DNA of 64,000 bases. It comes from Tricholoma matsutake (Eukaryota > Basidiomycota > Agaricomycetes > Agaricales > Tricholomataceae). How positions within the stretch are numbered: position 1 is the stretch's first letter; each line of letters opens with the position of its first letter. Below, piece by piece: positions 20,792 to 32,107 of the stretch. The position numbers and the translations under genes were made by a program. The DNA is taken from positions 5,208,001 through 5,272,000 of the forward strand of contig AP026546.1 in the NCBI GenBank assembly GCA_026075535.2, in the 5' to 3' direction. The notes beneath the pieces are model-generated. The model did not search any database. It was not told the DNA's origin and saw only the letters and a program-made list of their open reading frames with translations.

Positions 20792-21590
20792 CTAGCCGAG
20801 GCCTTGTCGTGAACAGTCCCAGTAGCACCCCTGCACCTCGTTGGTGCACTTCTTGCATTTTGGGGCCCCCTTGTTGACAACACAGCACGGCTGGGATTTG
20901 AACCCAGCGCATCGATCACACTATGAAATTGTTAGCAATCCGAAAAACCTTCAAAGGCAAACGAAACACTTACCAGACCCTCAAAATTGAGCAGTCTGCT
21001 CGTCACGAACTTCAGGTTGTTCTCCCTCTCCTCTTTGTCCTCATCCCCAGCCTCCGCCCTCTTGATCGCTCTCGCCTCTGCTGCCAGCTCCACATTTCGC
21101 CACTGCAATTCCTCTTTCGACAACGTTTTAGCATGAAACACAGCAAGAGCTGCGTTTCGAGCATCTCCTAAAGCCCCCTTTCGAGCCTCAATCTTGGCCT
21201 TTTTCACATTTTCCTCCGCCCTTCGAGCCTCCTCCTCTTCCTCCTGAACCTGTCTTGCTTCCTCTGCCCTTCGCTCCTGCTCTACCTGCTCACTCAAGTC
21301 CGTAAACAAAAGCTCCTCCCCCCCACGAAAGCCATTCACATCGAGCCATCAGTTTGAAGAGCTCGAAAACCTCGTCGACGACTTGCCCAGGTTGTCCGCC
21401 AGCTCATCATATTCCGCCTGAACATATCATGTTAGCATTCTCAAATATCAAATGAAAACCGGAAACTTACCATTTGCTCACAAAAACCTTTCCCCCATAT
21501 CTTGAAGTTGAGATCCTCCACAATACTGGCCTCGGGCATCATTTTCACATAGTCGAGGACCCCATTTTGCAGTTTGGCGAGTAGAGACAT
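20792..21590 (-). pseudogene. Coiled-coil / Cys-cluster protein of unknown function
   Basis: Three exons: 21590-21471 (starts MSLLAKLQNG), 21417-20974 and 20920-20792. The GT-AG introns 21418-21470 and 20921-20973 are 53 bp each and both phase 0, and the ATG at 21590 opens an uninterrupted first exon. About 230 residues would result. The middle (about residues 75-130) is a highly charged Glu/Arg/Ala coiled coil. The last exon is a cysteine cluster: C-x2-C-x7-C-C-x8-C-x2-C-x6-C (CDRCAGF, PKCKKC and so on), reminiscent of Zn(II)2Cys6-like clusters. One in-frame TGA at 21349-21351 interrupts exon 2 and fits a CGA change. Function unknown; DNA or metal binding is an inference. The plus-strand gene at 43578 has a similar cluster. 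Confidence 0.6.
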
Positions 21591-21739
21591 GATGTGGGCG
21601 AAGTCAAACAATGGGAGTTGGTGGTTTTTGAGGGAAACAGGTGCTTCACCATTGTTTACATTTTCAACACGATCTCGTGATCATCACATGTTTCTGATCG
21701 GCTGACTGGGACAGTCAGGATTTCAGTAAGGGGGGGGGA

Positions 21740-23958
21740 TGATAGGTCCACATTGTGCTTCAAGCTCTGGGAACACTTTAACATGCTCAGACACATCCAC
21801 AACAACAATCCAAATCACTACGAACATGTATGAACTTCTATGAGCCCTGTGAAATGTCTACAAACCATGCGAAACTACTCCAAAACTATTTTGCAGCACC
21901 TTGAATACCTTCAGCCACTGTATACCTATCACACTGCCCTTCAGACACATGCAGCACACCTTGCACAAGTTAGCACATCACATATCGAGCACCACTGGAC
22001 ACGAGGAGATACGACAACATGCTTTTAGGACACAATTGCGGTGTTTTGACATTTCAATGATATATTGGATCAACAGGACAAGTACCTTTGATATATTGTG
22101 ACTCTACATGTTTTCCTTCTCATCATTTCTCATTTATTTTCTGATTTGGAAAGTTCTTTATTGTTTTATATCTTGCCTCATGTAGTCCTCATGTTCTATT
22201 TCCTTTTAAGTACTATCTCTTCAAAACATATATAGCCTTGTACTAGCTACAGTTGTGGACAAACAAAGTCCACTAATTTAATATCTCATGATTGGGAATT
22301 TTTGGCAACAAACAGACTTCAGATTCGGATTCAGCTCATCAAAATGCATCAGAAAAGACACCTCCAAAGTTTTTCCCACAACATTCTATGGTGGCCAAAT
22401 TTTTTGGGTCATTTTTCACAACATTGTGTACCCCTTTGGGGGTCTAAGAAGTAAAAATTATATGGCTTAGTATGTAATCAATGACATAGAATCACATTTT
22501 GAGTGCTCTCAGGTACAGATATCCATGTGACAGATGAATTCAAAATAATAGACCCCTCCCGAAAATTATATGCTAAGTTCCAAATTGTACCATAGAATGT
22601 TGCCACTTACAGGGTTTTGCATAATAACTTACAGTCACAAATTTTCAGCACATTATTTGGCACTGTTTAGACATCATATGCTGCCACTTCGAAAATTTGT
22701 CCCAAACCTCTTGTGCAGGTTGAGAGTGTTTGGAAACTTTGACAATGTCCCCATATGCACTCTGCTTGCATTCGACCTATTGACGGGAGGAAATAATCTC
22801 AACTAGCATGACTGGCATGTCAGAATGTCCCGAGATCAATAGCCACAAACAAGTTCACTACTGCAGGTTTTTATGCAAAACCTAGTACTGCTGGACTTCT
22901 CGTGTTGCTTTCAGATGTTCAAATATGTTACAATACTATAGAAAAAATAAAGTAAGATTGTGACAAATTCTGATAATAGTCATGTTCCCATCATGATCCA
23001 GGCCATCCCCTGCAGAATGCAACACCAACCTCACACCAAAACTAACACACCAAACATGTTTAGCATGCCACTTGACATTTGGGGTGTGTTTTCCCACCTC
23101 TGATCTGCGCTTTGTCAGTCTCGAGGACCTTCCAAATGTTAGGGTAAGCCTTGGAGAAGGCAAACAGTCAACCTAGTAGCAAATATTTCCATATTTGGCA
23201 AAGTGTATTGCAGCTGATTGGTCCCATGTAACCTTAATATTTATACGGAATCAGATGCAGCTAATCAAGGGGAGTCAAATGCACTATTTTTCAAGATTTT
23301 ACTGATTTTTTTAGGGGGGTGGCCAAATTTTTGAGGTACCTAACCCAAATTTTTTGAAATTGAGAAATTGGCTCATGGAAATATCTTCATCAGGCTCTAT
23401 TATACATGTTTGAATGGTTTTTGAGGCCACCAGATGTTTGTGCCAACCTCCAAAATTTGGTCACTAAAATTAGTTGACTTTGTTTGTCTGCAACTGTACC
23501 TAGAAGAACAGAAAAGAGATCTTCACCTCTCATATATCATCATCTGACTTAAGAGTTCAAACTTGAGTCCCAATCTTTCGTCTTAGTGCTAAGTTCTGCA
23601 AATTGTCGCGAACCTCTTTGAACTTCATATTGAAACCTCTTGAAACTATTGCACTTTGTCACCATCATCTATCGTCTTTATCATACATCGTTATGGTCTA
23701 TTGCCCTCATCAATCGACATTGCCCTTACCATTCTAACATCTCAAAACTACTTCACATCACTGCAAACTTCTTCAAACATATTCACAAAACACTTTGTAG
23801 TGTTTTATGTCACTTCGCACAACGTTGCACCTCATTTGCCTACTCCTGGTTAGCAGCAGTGATATTTAGTACCACCTCATACCCTTCCTCTAACTTGTGT
23901 TATACCATCCAAGACCTATTTGTGGGTTTTGTTTGGGTTTCCGGGTCGAGCATCATCA
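21740..23958 (+). repeat. LTR-like repeat copy C, split by a Tc1/mariner-like element
   Basis: The left part starts TGATAGGTCCACATTG and matches copy A from 30749. The right part resumes after 23498 and ends GTCGAGCATCATCA at 23958. Removing the insert (22250-23496) joins the homologous positions of copy A around its TATA-like ATATAAAAAGATG, where GTACTAG is shared. No target duplication was seen for the LTR itself. About 970 bp remain without the insert. Confidence 0.55.
22250..23496. mobile_element. Tc1/mariner-like element, 1247 bp, TA target duplication
   Basis: The termini CAGTTGTGGACAAACAAAGT and, reversed, CAGTTGCAGACAAACAAAGT continue to about 30 bases with three mismatches, and each end is flanked by TA (22248-22249 and 23497-23498). 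Size and termini fit Tc1/mariner. No intact DDE transposase was found. A minus-strand open stretch (23163-22936) might be a remnant, but I could not identify the DDE motif. Confidence 0.75.
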
Positions 23959-24385
23959 GCATAGGTTCAAAGTTTGGTACTGGGATGGACAAAGGCATAC
24001 ATCCGCAGAAGGACATCTTAGAAGTGTGCTACTGTACTCATTGGTGATGTTGACACTTGCTGACATTTCTATTCTGCTAGCTTGGTGCCTTGGTATCAAT
24101 GAAGGGTTTGGAGTGAGGACTGGAAGGTTCATTGAGAAGATGAGCAAACAGGCCCTTTGTTCCAACATCCCTCGCATCAGTATTGTTGACAATGTCTGCT
24201 ATCCTCCTTTCCAGCTTAACATTGCAGCTGCTGTCCATGAGCAGCCAAAATCAGGTCAGTCATTTTGTCTCCCAACTGGTGTACTTTCTTACATTGTCTC
24301 TTCAGTTGAAGTGTTCAAGCAGTCACTGGGGAGCTGGTTCCCATATAGATGGCAGTGATTCCTCCACATTTCCAACTGCCATGTC
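23959..24385 (+). other. Unassigned sequence with a short open frame
   Basis: The open frame 23897-24358 (ILLAWCLGINEGFGVRTG, then PPFQLNIAAAV) is partly inside the LTR-like repeat and matches no family I recognise. It could be a fragment of a decayed element. Confidence 0.25.
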
Positions 24386-24585
24386 TAGTGTTTGAAGGTT
24401 CAGTTAACTTAACCAGAAAAAAGACCATAACCAGACTGAACCTAACCAAAAAAGACTGAACTGTCAGTTATGGTTCACACAGTTTTCAACTGCATGCAGT
24501 TACCAGTCTTACATTTTGAAGCATTGCAAGAAGACCGTTGAAAACCATTATAGACTGGTCATAACTGGTCTTTCAGTACCTACCA
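24386..24585. repeat. hAT-like MITE (about 200 bp)
   Basis: It begins TAGTGTTTGAAGGTTCAG and ends near GGTCTTTCAGTACCTA. Its inside has ACCATAACC, ACTGGTC and AACCAG words as at 2500, 4800 and 6850. No target duplication was confirmed. Confidence 0.4.
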
Positions 24586-25613
24586 AGCAGTCCTCAAGGA
24601 TCTTCTGTAGCAGAGACTATCTACAATAATGAGTGAGCTTCCCAAAACTCAAGTTACCAAACAAACTACCAAACACCATCTGTCTCATATACTAGTACAC
24701 ATCACAGTACATATCCTTTCTTGCATCTACTAGCATGGCAATCAAGAAGAAACCTGCCAAGGCATCCAAACAAACATCACAGCCAAAAGCACCTGCAAAA
24801 AAGCAACCAAAGAATAAGGTTCTGCCTGCTCCACATATGACACACAAACAGTGCATAGAAGAGGTGTCATCAGATGATGAATCAGATGAGGAGCCCCCTC
24901 AAAAGCCCCAGAAGCGCATGCAAAAAGTAGTACAGGGCAATGACAGTGACATGAATGTCGATGTCACTGAAAATGGTGATGCATCAGATGATGATGATGC
25001 ACATGGTGGTCAGCAACTGCAAAGCAAGAACAAGGTATGCAGCTTTTCATTTGACTGTTGAATGATATTAATTAATGTATACAAGGAGTCTGATGGAATA
25101 TATGAACCTCACAATATATCCATTCCCACAAAAGTCAACACATGAAAGGAAAAGCCAAATGATCTTTGTTTTATCTTCTCTGACAGAGTAACAGTTCAAT
25201 TTACTGCAAAGATGGCATGGTTAGCATGGTGGTGGGACAATGGTGTAATCCATGCAAGTATGTTATCAATTTTCTAATTGCAAATGAAGTAAACTCACCT
25301 AAGATAAGAAATGATCCAGAATTCCTCATCATGGAGGGAAATTGAAAGGCATTCCACACAGAACTCCTTGTGTCATGCCCATATACACCAGCATTATGAC
25401 CTATATAAGGATCTATGTAAGCAAGCAAACATAATCAAGCAGCACTGGGCAATCCCACATCCTATTTAGAAAGAAATGGAAGCATCGCAGAGAGGAAAGA
25501 AGCCAGGCCCAAAGCAGAGAATGCTAGAATTTCTTGTCAAGGATGACACTCCACTGACATTCACGTGTGAGAACATACTTCATGTTGTGACTCAGTTTGT
25601 TGCTGTTGATGAC

Positions 25614-26621
25614 TAAGGCATGACACGGGTATGGGTAACACCGTGTGTTTCTGGTCACGGGTACGCACAGGTATGGGTACAGGTATGGGATTGCTGTGCC
25701 TGGGCAATACCATACTCTTTTCCATGGTGTTACAGGTATGTGCGGGTATGCCAGTACCAGGATTTTGGTCAGGTGAGTGATCATCTGACCTTGTTGATTC
25801 ACTCACAACACTTCTAATTTAAAACTACAGGATGATTCATGACCACCACCACCATAGCACCCCCAACCACCACTGTGAGCAACTGCTTGCAGAGTGGAAA
25901 CAGGGAGCAAGGATGACTAGTAAGCAACCACAATGGCCACATTGCAGCCCAAACAATGTCTATCGTTGTTTGGGCCCTAGGTATTTTTTTATATCTTTTG
26001 TTCTTGTTTTGTTCTAACTAACTAATGTTTTTATTCAATTTTTAGGTTCTAATAGTGCTATAACAACAAGACAACAGTGTCGACAGCACCGCCCCACCAC
26101 CATTGCGAGCCTCTGCTCACAAGGTGGATAGCAACAGTGATGGGACTGGCAATGAACAAGAAATGACACACCCCACCCCCAGCCTCATGAGCAACTGCTC
26201 ATGGGGTGGATAGTGGGTGGAATGATGACAACAACCAGGAGGAGATGGCAATGCAAGACAATGACAACACAGGACAACAATGACAATGAGGAGGAGGAGG
26301 GCAGCAGACAACAATGACAAGGGCAAGACAACAATGACGACAAGGGCAGGACAACAACAACAACCACCCCCCCTCTCTCACTGCAAATGTGAGCAGGGGG
26401 TTCTCTCATTCTATAGATTAGTTTTGTAATTAATTCAGTGTTATTAATTTAGTGTAATTAAATTACTAAAATACATATTCCTGTCAAAACCCATGAATAA
26501 TGATGGGTAACCCACAGAAAACCACAGTAATACCATACCCTTAACCATAAGGGTACAGTGTTGATGGGTACAGGTATGGGTATCACAAAATATACCCGGG
26601 GGTTACCCATGTCACACCCTA
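25614..26621. mobile_element. 1008-bp TIR element with 8-bp target duplication, carrying cassette C5
   Basis: The ends TAAGGCATGACACGGGTA and, reversed, TAGGGTGTGACATGGGTA are flanked by an exact TTGATGAC duplication (25606-25613, 26622-26629). An 8-bp duplication and TA(A/G)GG termini fit the hAT superfamily. Subterminal GGGTA(T/C)GGG-type words fill both arms. The centre is cassette C5. It is inserted into the hAT transposase pseudogene. No coding capacity. Confidence 0.8.
25840..26410 (+). repeat. Hairpin/intron cassette C5
   Basis: This is the cleanest copy. A GCCCAAACAAT...GTTGTTTGGGC hairpin (25948-25975) is followed at 25981 by a 65-bp intron (25981-26045): donor GTATTT after CCTAG, branch TCTAACTAACTAAT, acceptor CAATTTTTAG|GTTC. 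Palindromes of the TGAGCA-NN-TGCTCA kind lie near 25873, 26103 and 26188. The unit ends with CCCCCCTCTCTCACTGC...GAGCAGGGGG near 26368-26402. It is short of G/C-hairpin tails compared with C6. Confidence 0.65.
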
Positions 26622-28975
26622 TTGATGACCAGGTGAGTACATAGCTGATCTAGTTTGACACTCCTGAAAATTGTGCATAGTCTCTGGCCATTGCAAGCAA
26701 AATGATGTTCCAAAACTGTCTAGTTGCCATGAGGCCCAAATCCATGTCATGCAAACTTCCAACAACTCACAATGTTGTAAAGCACTTGCATAATGAGTTT
26801 GTACGATGGTTGGGGGAACTGAAAGCAGATATTGAGATGAATACACAGATTGTTAGATAAGTAGACTTACCACCATTGTATTACAGAAAGCCCCAGGCAT
26901 GATCTCCACTACTGCAGATGGATGGACAGTTGATACAACCAAAGCAGCATTTCTTGAGGTGACTGCGCACTGGATTGAGGTGGATGGTGATAAATGGAAC
27001 ATGCGTTCAGAGGTTATCGAGTTCTGATCATTATCAGGCAAGCATAATGGAGAGAACTTAGGGTGGTACTTTGTGGGAGTATGTGATTGTATTGGGACAA
27101 TTGACAGCAAACAGTCAAAGGTGAACTGACATCTGCATCAATTTGACATCTTATCTGATCACCCAATCACAGCTCCTCACTGCCACCCTCAACAATGCCT
27201 CAAACAACACCAGCAAGTGTGAAACTATCCAAGCCATCCATGGAAGACGCAAGCTACCCATCTGGTCTGCAGATGAGAATCAATTGCCATAAGTACCTGC
27301 TACCTCAACTATTATTATTAATGCTGTGAATCTTCAGTTGCTTATCTCACATTGTTAATCTTGCAAACATTGACATTATGGACCATATCACTAGGATTGC
27401 AGTCATAGAAATGGCCACTGCGATTTGGGAATATGACCCATCCCTGTCCGACAACCGTGTGCTAAATGGATCACTGGATGTTATCACAGCAAACACTGGC
27501 AATCAAGGTTTGTATTACTTTCATTCTGTCTCCTGGTCAACACATTTCTAAAATATCACATCAGATTCAGTCATCAGGGCAACACATCAAACCCTTTGAC
27601 AAGCTTCAGATCAAATACAGCATTCCAAATCCCCTCAAGATCACACTTCATGGCAACATCAGATGGGGCACTGCTTAACATATGCTGAGTGGGTCCCACA
27701 AACTTTGCCAGGTACATTGTTTCATATTACCCTTACCCTTTCTCAACCAACTTACCCTCCTGTATAGCCTATCATCTTTTTGTTGTAAGCACTGATCATC
27801 ACTATGGTCCTATCACTACCATTTGATGTGATGTCCAAGTTGCAAGACACATCTCCTGGTCAGCCTTCACATTTACCAAACAAGACTGGGAACATGTTAT
27901 GGAAGCAGCAGAAATTCTTGTGGTACATAATTGTAACCAATCATTCTTGTTGTTACTGATCTTCTCACTTGACAGGATTCTAATAGAATACAGCAATACT
28001 TCTCTTCCAAAAAGTGTCCAACCCTGTGGCAAGCACTTCCTGCAATAGAAGAGCTTCAGACAGCTTGGGAAGCAAAACACAACAATCCTTGGTTCAGAAA
28101 ATATCAACCTGCAATCAATGACGGACTGGTGAAACTAACAAGTACTACTCACAGTTCGATGAGAAACCCACGTACATTTTGGCACTCAGTGAGTAGGATA
28201 TATCTGAGTTCTCTCTTAAGCTAATCTTCTCTATCTAATATTGCATCCATACTTCAAACTTGCATGCATCAAGCTTGCATGGGGTGGTGCCAAAGAACGA
28301 GAAGCAGAATGTAAGGCTGGAAATTGGCATGCAAAGAATTGGCAGGATGCGGCATGTAAGATACTTGAGAATACAGTATGTTATATCCTTTCACACTACT
28401 CTGCTCTACTGACATGTTTTGATATGATAGATGGAGCAATACTGGAAGGATCAACAAACAGCACCAACTCCTGAGCCAGCAGCCACTACTGAACTCCCAG
28501 AAACCAACAACAATTCAATTCTATCAGACTTTGACCACCATTGCCTAGCATTGCTAGCTAGTCAGGACTCAGATTTGGACTCTGGATGGCAGGCAGTGTT
28601 ACAGCAATATCTTAAGGACTTGACCGCCAACATAACCAAGGATACTGACACTATAGAATGGTGGCAGGTATGTAGTTCCACGACGTCCTACAAATCAGAC
28701 ATAAATACCATTTACATATTGATGGGTGCACTTATCCCACTCTTCAACGTATCACCATTGATTACCTTGCTTGTCAGGCATCATCCATCCAATGTGAGCA
28801 CTTTTTCTCCATGGGTAGTGAAATTGCAACAAAGCACTGTGCTCAATTAGGTGCCACCCATTTCAAAGAGCTTCAAGTCATGAAGTTTGCCTGGAGGAAT
28901 AATATTGGAGATTGCCACTTGGAACTTGGCTCAGGTGGAAGAAGTATTTGACCACAAAATGAAGAAGTTTCAAGA

Positions 28976-29374
28976 TCTGTTGGCTGCAGATGGGGAGCAC
29001 CAGGAGTGGGATACAGCTGCAGACAAGTTTGTATCATGTTTTGGAGTAGATTTAGCTTAGTTCAACCTAGACATACCCTATGTTTTGTTCCATACTAATC
29101 AATTATCTGACACGCCACAAATGTTTGACCACTACTTGATGAGATTCTCAACAACTCTGACCATGGTGACTGCCCCATGGAACTGCCATTCAAAGATGCT
29201 ATTGCTGAGCCTGACATATTATCTGAAGATAACACATTGTCCATAATCATCTATTCTTATTATTATGTCTTTGACAAGTACAACATCGAGACCAAGTTGC
29301 AATTGCTGGCACCAGTGCTCAGAGCATTGATTTGGCTCTAGTGAGTAATCTAAGGCTCAAATACAAGCACCTAG
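28976..29374. other. Unassigned sequence
   Basis: No reading frame of note. It forms the left flank of TIR element #3, and its sequence continues directly at 33142 after that element is removed. Confidence 0.3.
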
Positions 29375-29744
29375 GCAGATCTCAAGCTCTTTACACTGCC
29401 CCACATATTCCTGGAGGAATCCTGGTTATCCCTGCCACAGCCATTGTTCACCAAATGTTGCATTCCTGGCTGTTTTTCCTCCAGTGGGATTCCTAGTTCA
29501 GTCCTGGTATATTCCTGGTAAATCAGGCTCTTCCTGGTACTATCCCAGGAATTCCCCAGGACTTGGACTCTCAGGAATCTGGGGGGACTGACCAGGAATC
29601 CTGTAGGACTAACCAGGACTCTATAAGAGTAACCAGGACTCTGTAGGACTCATCAGGACTCACCAGGACTCACCAGGACTCACCAGGAATCCTGGGGACT
29701 ATACTGGGATTTAACCAGGAGTCCTTACTATTAAAAAGGAAACC

Positions 29745-29818
29745 TTTGAGGATTGAACCCAGGACCTCAGGCTTGAATTAAACAGGTGCAATATACCATT
29801 AGACCATAGTGCCATTCT
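29745..29818 (-). other. tRNA-like (Pol III promoter) sequence, left arm of TIR element #3
   Basis: On the minus strand TATGGTCTAATGGTATATT (A-box-like) and CCTGGGTTCAATCC (B-box, about 29756-29770) are spaced as in tRNAs. It points outward to the left TIR. The acceptor pairing is weak, so a functional tRNA is not claimed. Confidence 0.55.
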
Positions 29819-29874
29819 AATATACAACATAAGTTGATCTAAGTACCACATCAAGTGGCTGCATATGACAAAGC

Positions 29875-30748
29875 ATACAGCTGCATCATCAATGTTGCCA
29901 GCTCATCATTCAACCACCACCACCACCGTTGACAATGCCCCCTCCGCCTTCCTCCCTCCCTCCTTTCTCTCACCACCACCACCACCATGCCATTACCAAC
30001 TGCCGCCCCTCTAGCCAACAATGAACACACCACAATGCACAGGAAATGGCCCCAAACTACATATATTGTCATTTGGGCCCCAGTTAAGTTTTTTTTTTGT
30101 TTGTTTCATTCTTTTTTGATTAATATTAGTTTGATTTTGAATTTTTATAGTTTCTCATTGTATGATGTGACCCACCACCACCACCACACCCTCCACTGCC
30201 ATGAGCAGCTGCTCACGTGGTGGAAATGAGGAGCGATGATGAGGACCATGGAGATGGAGACGAGGAGACGCAAACGACGAGAGCAGCAGGGTGGCAAGAC
30301 CCAAAATGACGAGAGCAGCAGGGTGGCAAGACAAGGATGGGAGGACAATGGAGGACCACGAAAATGATGGGACAGGGAGGACAACAGATGACAAGCACAA
30401 CCCAGCACCCAGCACCACCACTGCAAGCAACTGCTCGCAGGGTGGAAGGGGGGGTGCAAGGATGGAGATGACCACGCAATGATGACAGGACACCAGCACC
30501 AGGGAATGCAACATGGCCAGGAAAGTGACAGCAAAGCCAGGATGACAAACATGACCCAGCACCCAGCACTGCCGCTGTGAGCAACTGCTCACAGGGTGGA
30601 AGGAGGGGTGCAAGGATGGAGATGACCATGCAACAATGACAGGACACCAGCACCAGGGAACACAACAGCAGGAGATGGCCAGGATGGCAACGATGACCAG
30701 GAAGGGCACGGTGACCAGGAGCAGCACAGAAATGATGCCCAGGATGGT
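29875..30748 (+). repeat. Hairpin/intron cassette C6, left part
   Basis: It starts with GCATCATCAATGTTGCCAGC, as in C2 and, on the opposite strand, C4. A GGCCCCAAAC...CATTTGGGCCCC hairpin (30048-30080) is followed by an intron-like 30083-30150 (donor GTTAAG, acceptor TTTTTATAG). Palindromes lie at 30202-30215, about 30420 and 30578-30591. Three near-tandem units of the palindrome with about 150 bases of spacer repeat here. The LTR-like repeat at 30749 interrupts the unit, and the hairpin-rich tail resumes at 32108. Confidence 0.55.
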
Positions 30749-32107
30749 GATAGGTCCACCTTATCATTCAAGCTCAGAAAACACATCTACAATCATTGTC
30801 AAAGCTCTACAAACCCATACAAACCCCTCCGAAGCTCTACAAAGCTCTATGAACCTCTACAAAGTCATGAGAATGCTTGGAAATTCTTCGCAACACCTCA
30901 AAATTCTTCATATGCCTTCAGCTGCCATAATACAATTCCCCCGACCTTTGTACAGCTCAGGATATACACTTGGAACATCGTCGATGAGTTCCGAACCAGT
31001 ATCGAGCAATATCGCAGCGATATCGGCCTTCAAACAAGTCCAATATTTCCTTGACTGACTTTGAAAATCATCAAACATCAAAATTTGACATTGGACACTA
31101 TATCACTATCCAAATGGTCATCGCACACATGCCAGACATATCCCCTACCATTGTCAAACAATATCGCACTGATTTCGGGCCACGAACAAAGTCCGAAGAA
31201 ACTTCAAAAATCTTCAGAAAATATTGAACCTCGAAAAACATCTTTGGACACAGTATTTCCTATTTGAACGATCTTCGGATGCATGCTGGACACATGGGAC
31301 ACTATCTCGAGTATCTCAAACACATTTCGACTGCATGTGCATGCATACAATCCGCTCGAAGCAGTTTCCAATGTTTTATTCAATTTATAACAAGGACAGT
31401 CTGCTTTTAGCTATTCTTTCTTATTATTTCTTCATCATGTGTTATATTCACCCTTTCTAGTCTCACTTTATTGTTCTGATATACTTCTATTATCTTTTGC
31501 CTCGAGTTTTTTACATGTTTGCCTCATGTTCTCTAGCCTTTTTAGGTAGTTTCTTTATTTTATATAAAAAGATGTACTAGATACAAAGAAAAACAAGAAA
31601 GTTGTCGTCTTCCTCCCAGATCACAGTGATTTGAGAGTTCAGTTTAGTCTTATTCAGTATGAAGTTTGGTGTTTTACACTAAACTTCCTTGAAATTCCTT
31701 GAAATTCCTCGAGATTCCTCGCATTACACTATTTTTGCTCTCATTTCCCTTGATTCGCCTTTGCTTTACTTCTACTAGTCGTCTAGTCCCCTGATCTTGG
31801 GTCTGAACATATTTGCGCACTCGAAATTCCTCAAAACTTCTTCGAAAAAACCTTGAAAAATATCGCAACACCTCGAAAAATATCGCAACATCTCGAAAAT
31901 CATTGCAACTCCTCAAAAATCATCGAAAGTCCTCAAAACACATTCTTTTAGCTTTGAACTGCTTCGACAAGCAGTTGTTTTATGACTATTTGATGGTTGG
32001 TCTGACAGGTGACATCTAGAGGGCCTCACATCCTTCCTCTGACTTGTGTTATACCATCCAAAGCCATTTAGTAGGTTTTGTTTGGGTTTCCAGGTTGAGC
32101 ATCATCA
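30749..32107 (+). repeat. LTR-like repeat copy A (solo LTR candidate)
   Basis: It starts TGATAGGTCCACC and ends GAGCATCATCA. It has a TATA-like ATATAAAAAGATG at about 31560 and AT/CG-poor promoter-like flanks. ATGG occurs on both sides (30745-30748, 32108-32111), a possible 4-bp target duplication. No coding sequence or internal region accompanies it, so it is best read as a solo LTR left by recombination. Copies C, D and B (inverted) are in this window. Confidence 0.55.

Larger units (their letters stand above)
24735..28975 (+). pseudogene. hAT-superfamily transposase, decayed, with introns
   Basis: A Lys/acidic N-terminus (24735-25035) is followed by pieces matching hAT transposases. They are FQNCLVAMRPKSMSCKLPTT (about 26710); ADGWTVDTTKAAFLEVTAHW (about 26920), the first catalytic-Asp region; NASNNTSKC (about 27190); HIVNLANIDIM (about 27355); PLKITLHGNIRWGTA (about 27640); SKKCPTLWQALPAIEELQTA (about 28010); LHPYFKLACIKLAWGG (about 28245); and the dimerisation domain YPTLQRITIDYLACQASSIQ with a following HFKELQVMKFAWR (about 28735-28900). 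Intron-like gaps occur, for example from about 28376. It is full of frame breaks and split by the element at 25614-26621. It may once have mobilised the TAGTGTT MITEs, but that is inference. Confidence 0.8.

Noticed and set aside
20881..20910. A tRNA B-box-like CTGGGTTCAAATCCCAG on the minus strand
   Set aside because: It falls inside the last exon of the Cys-cluster gene, where it encodes GFKSQP between conserved cysteines, and no A-box or acceptor pairing fits.
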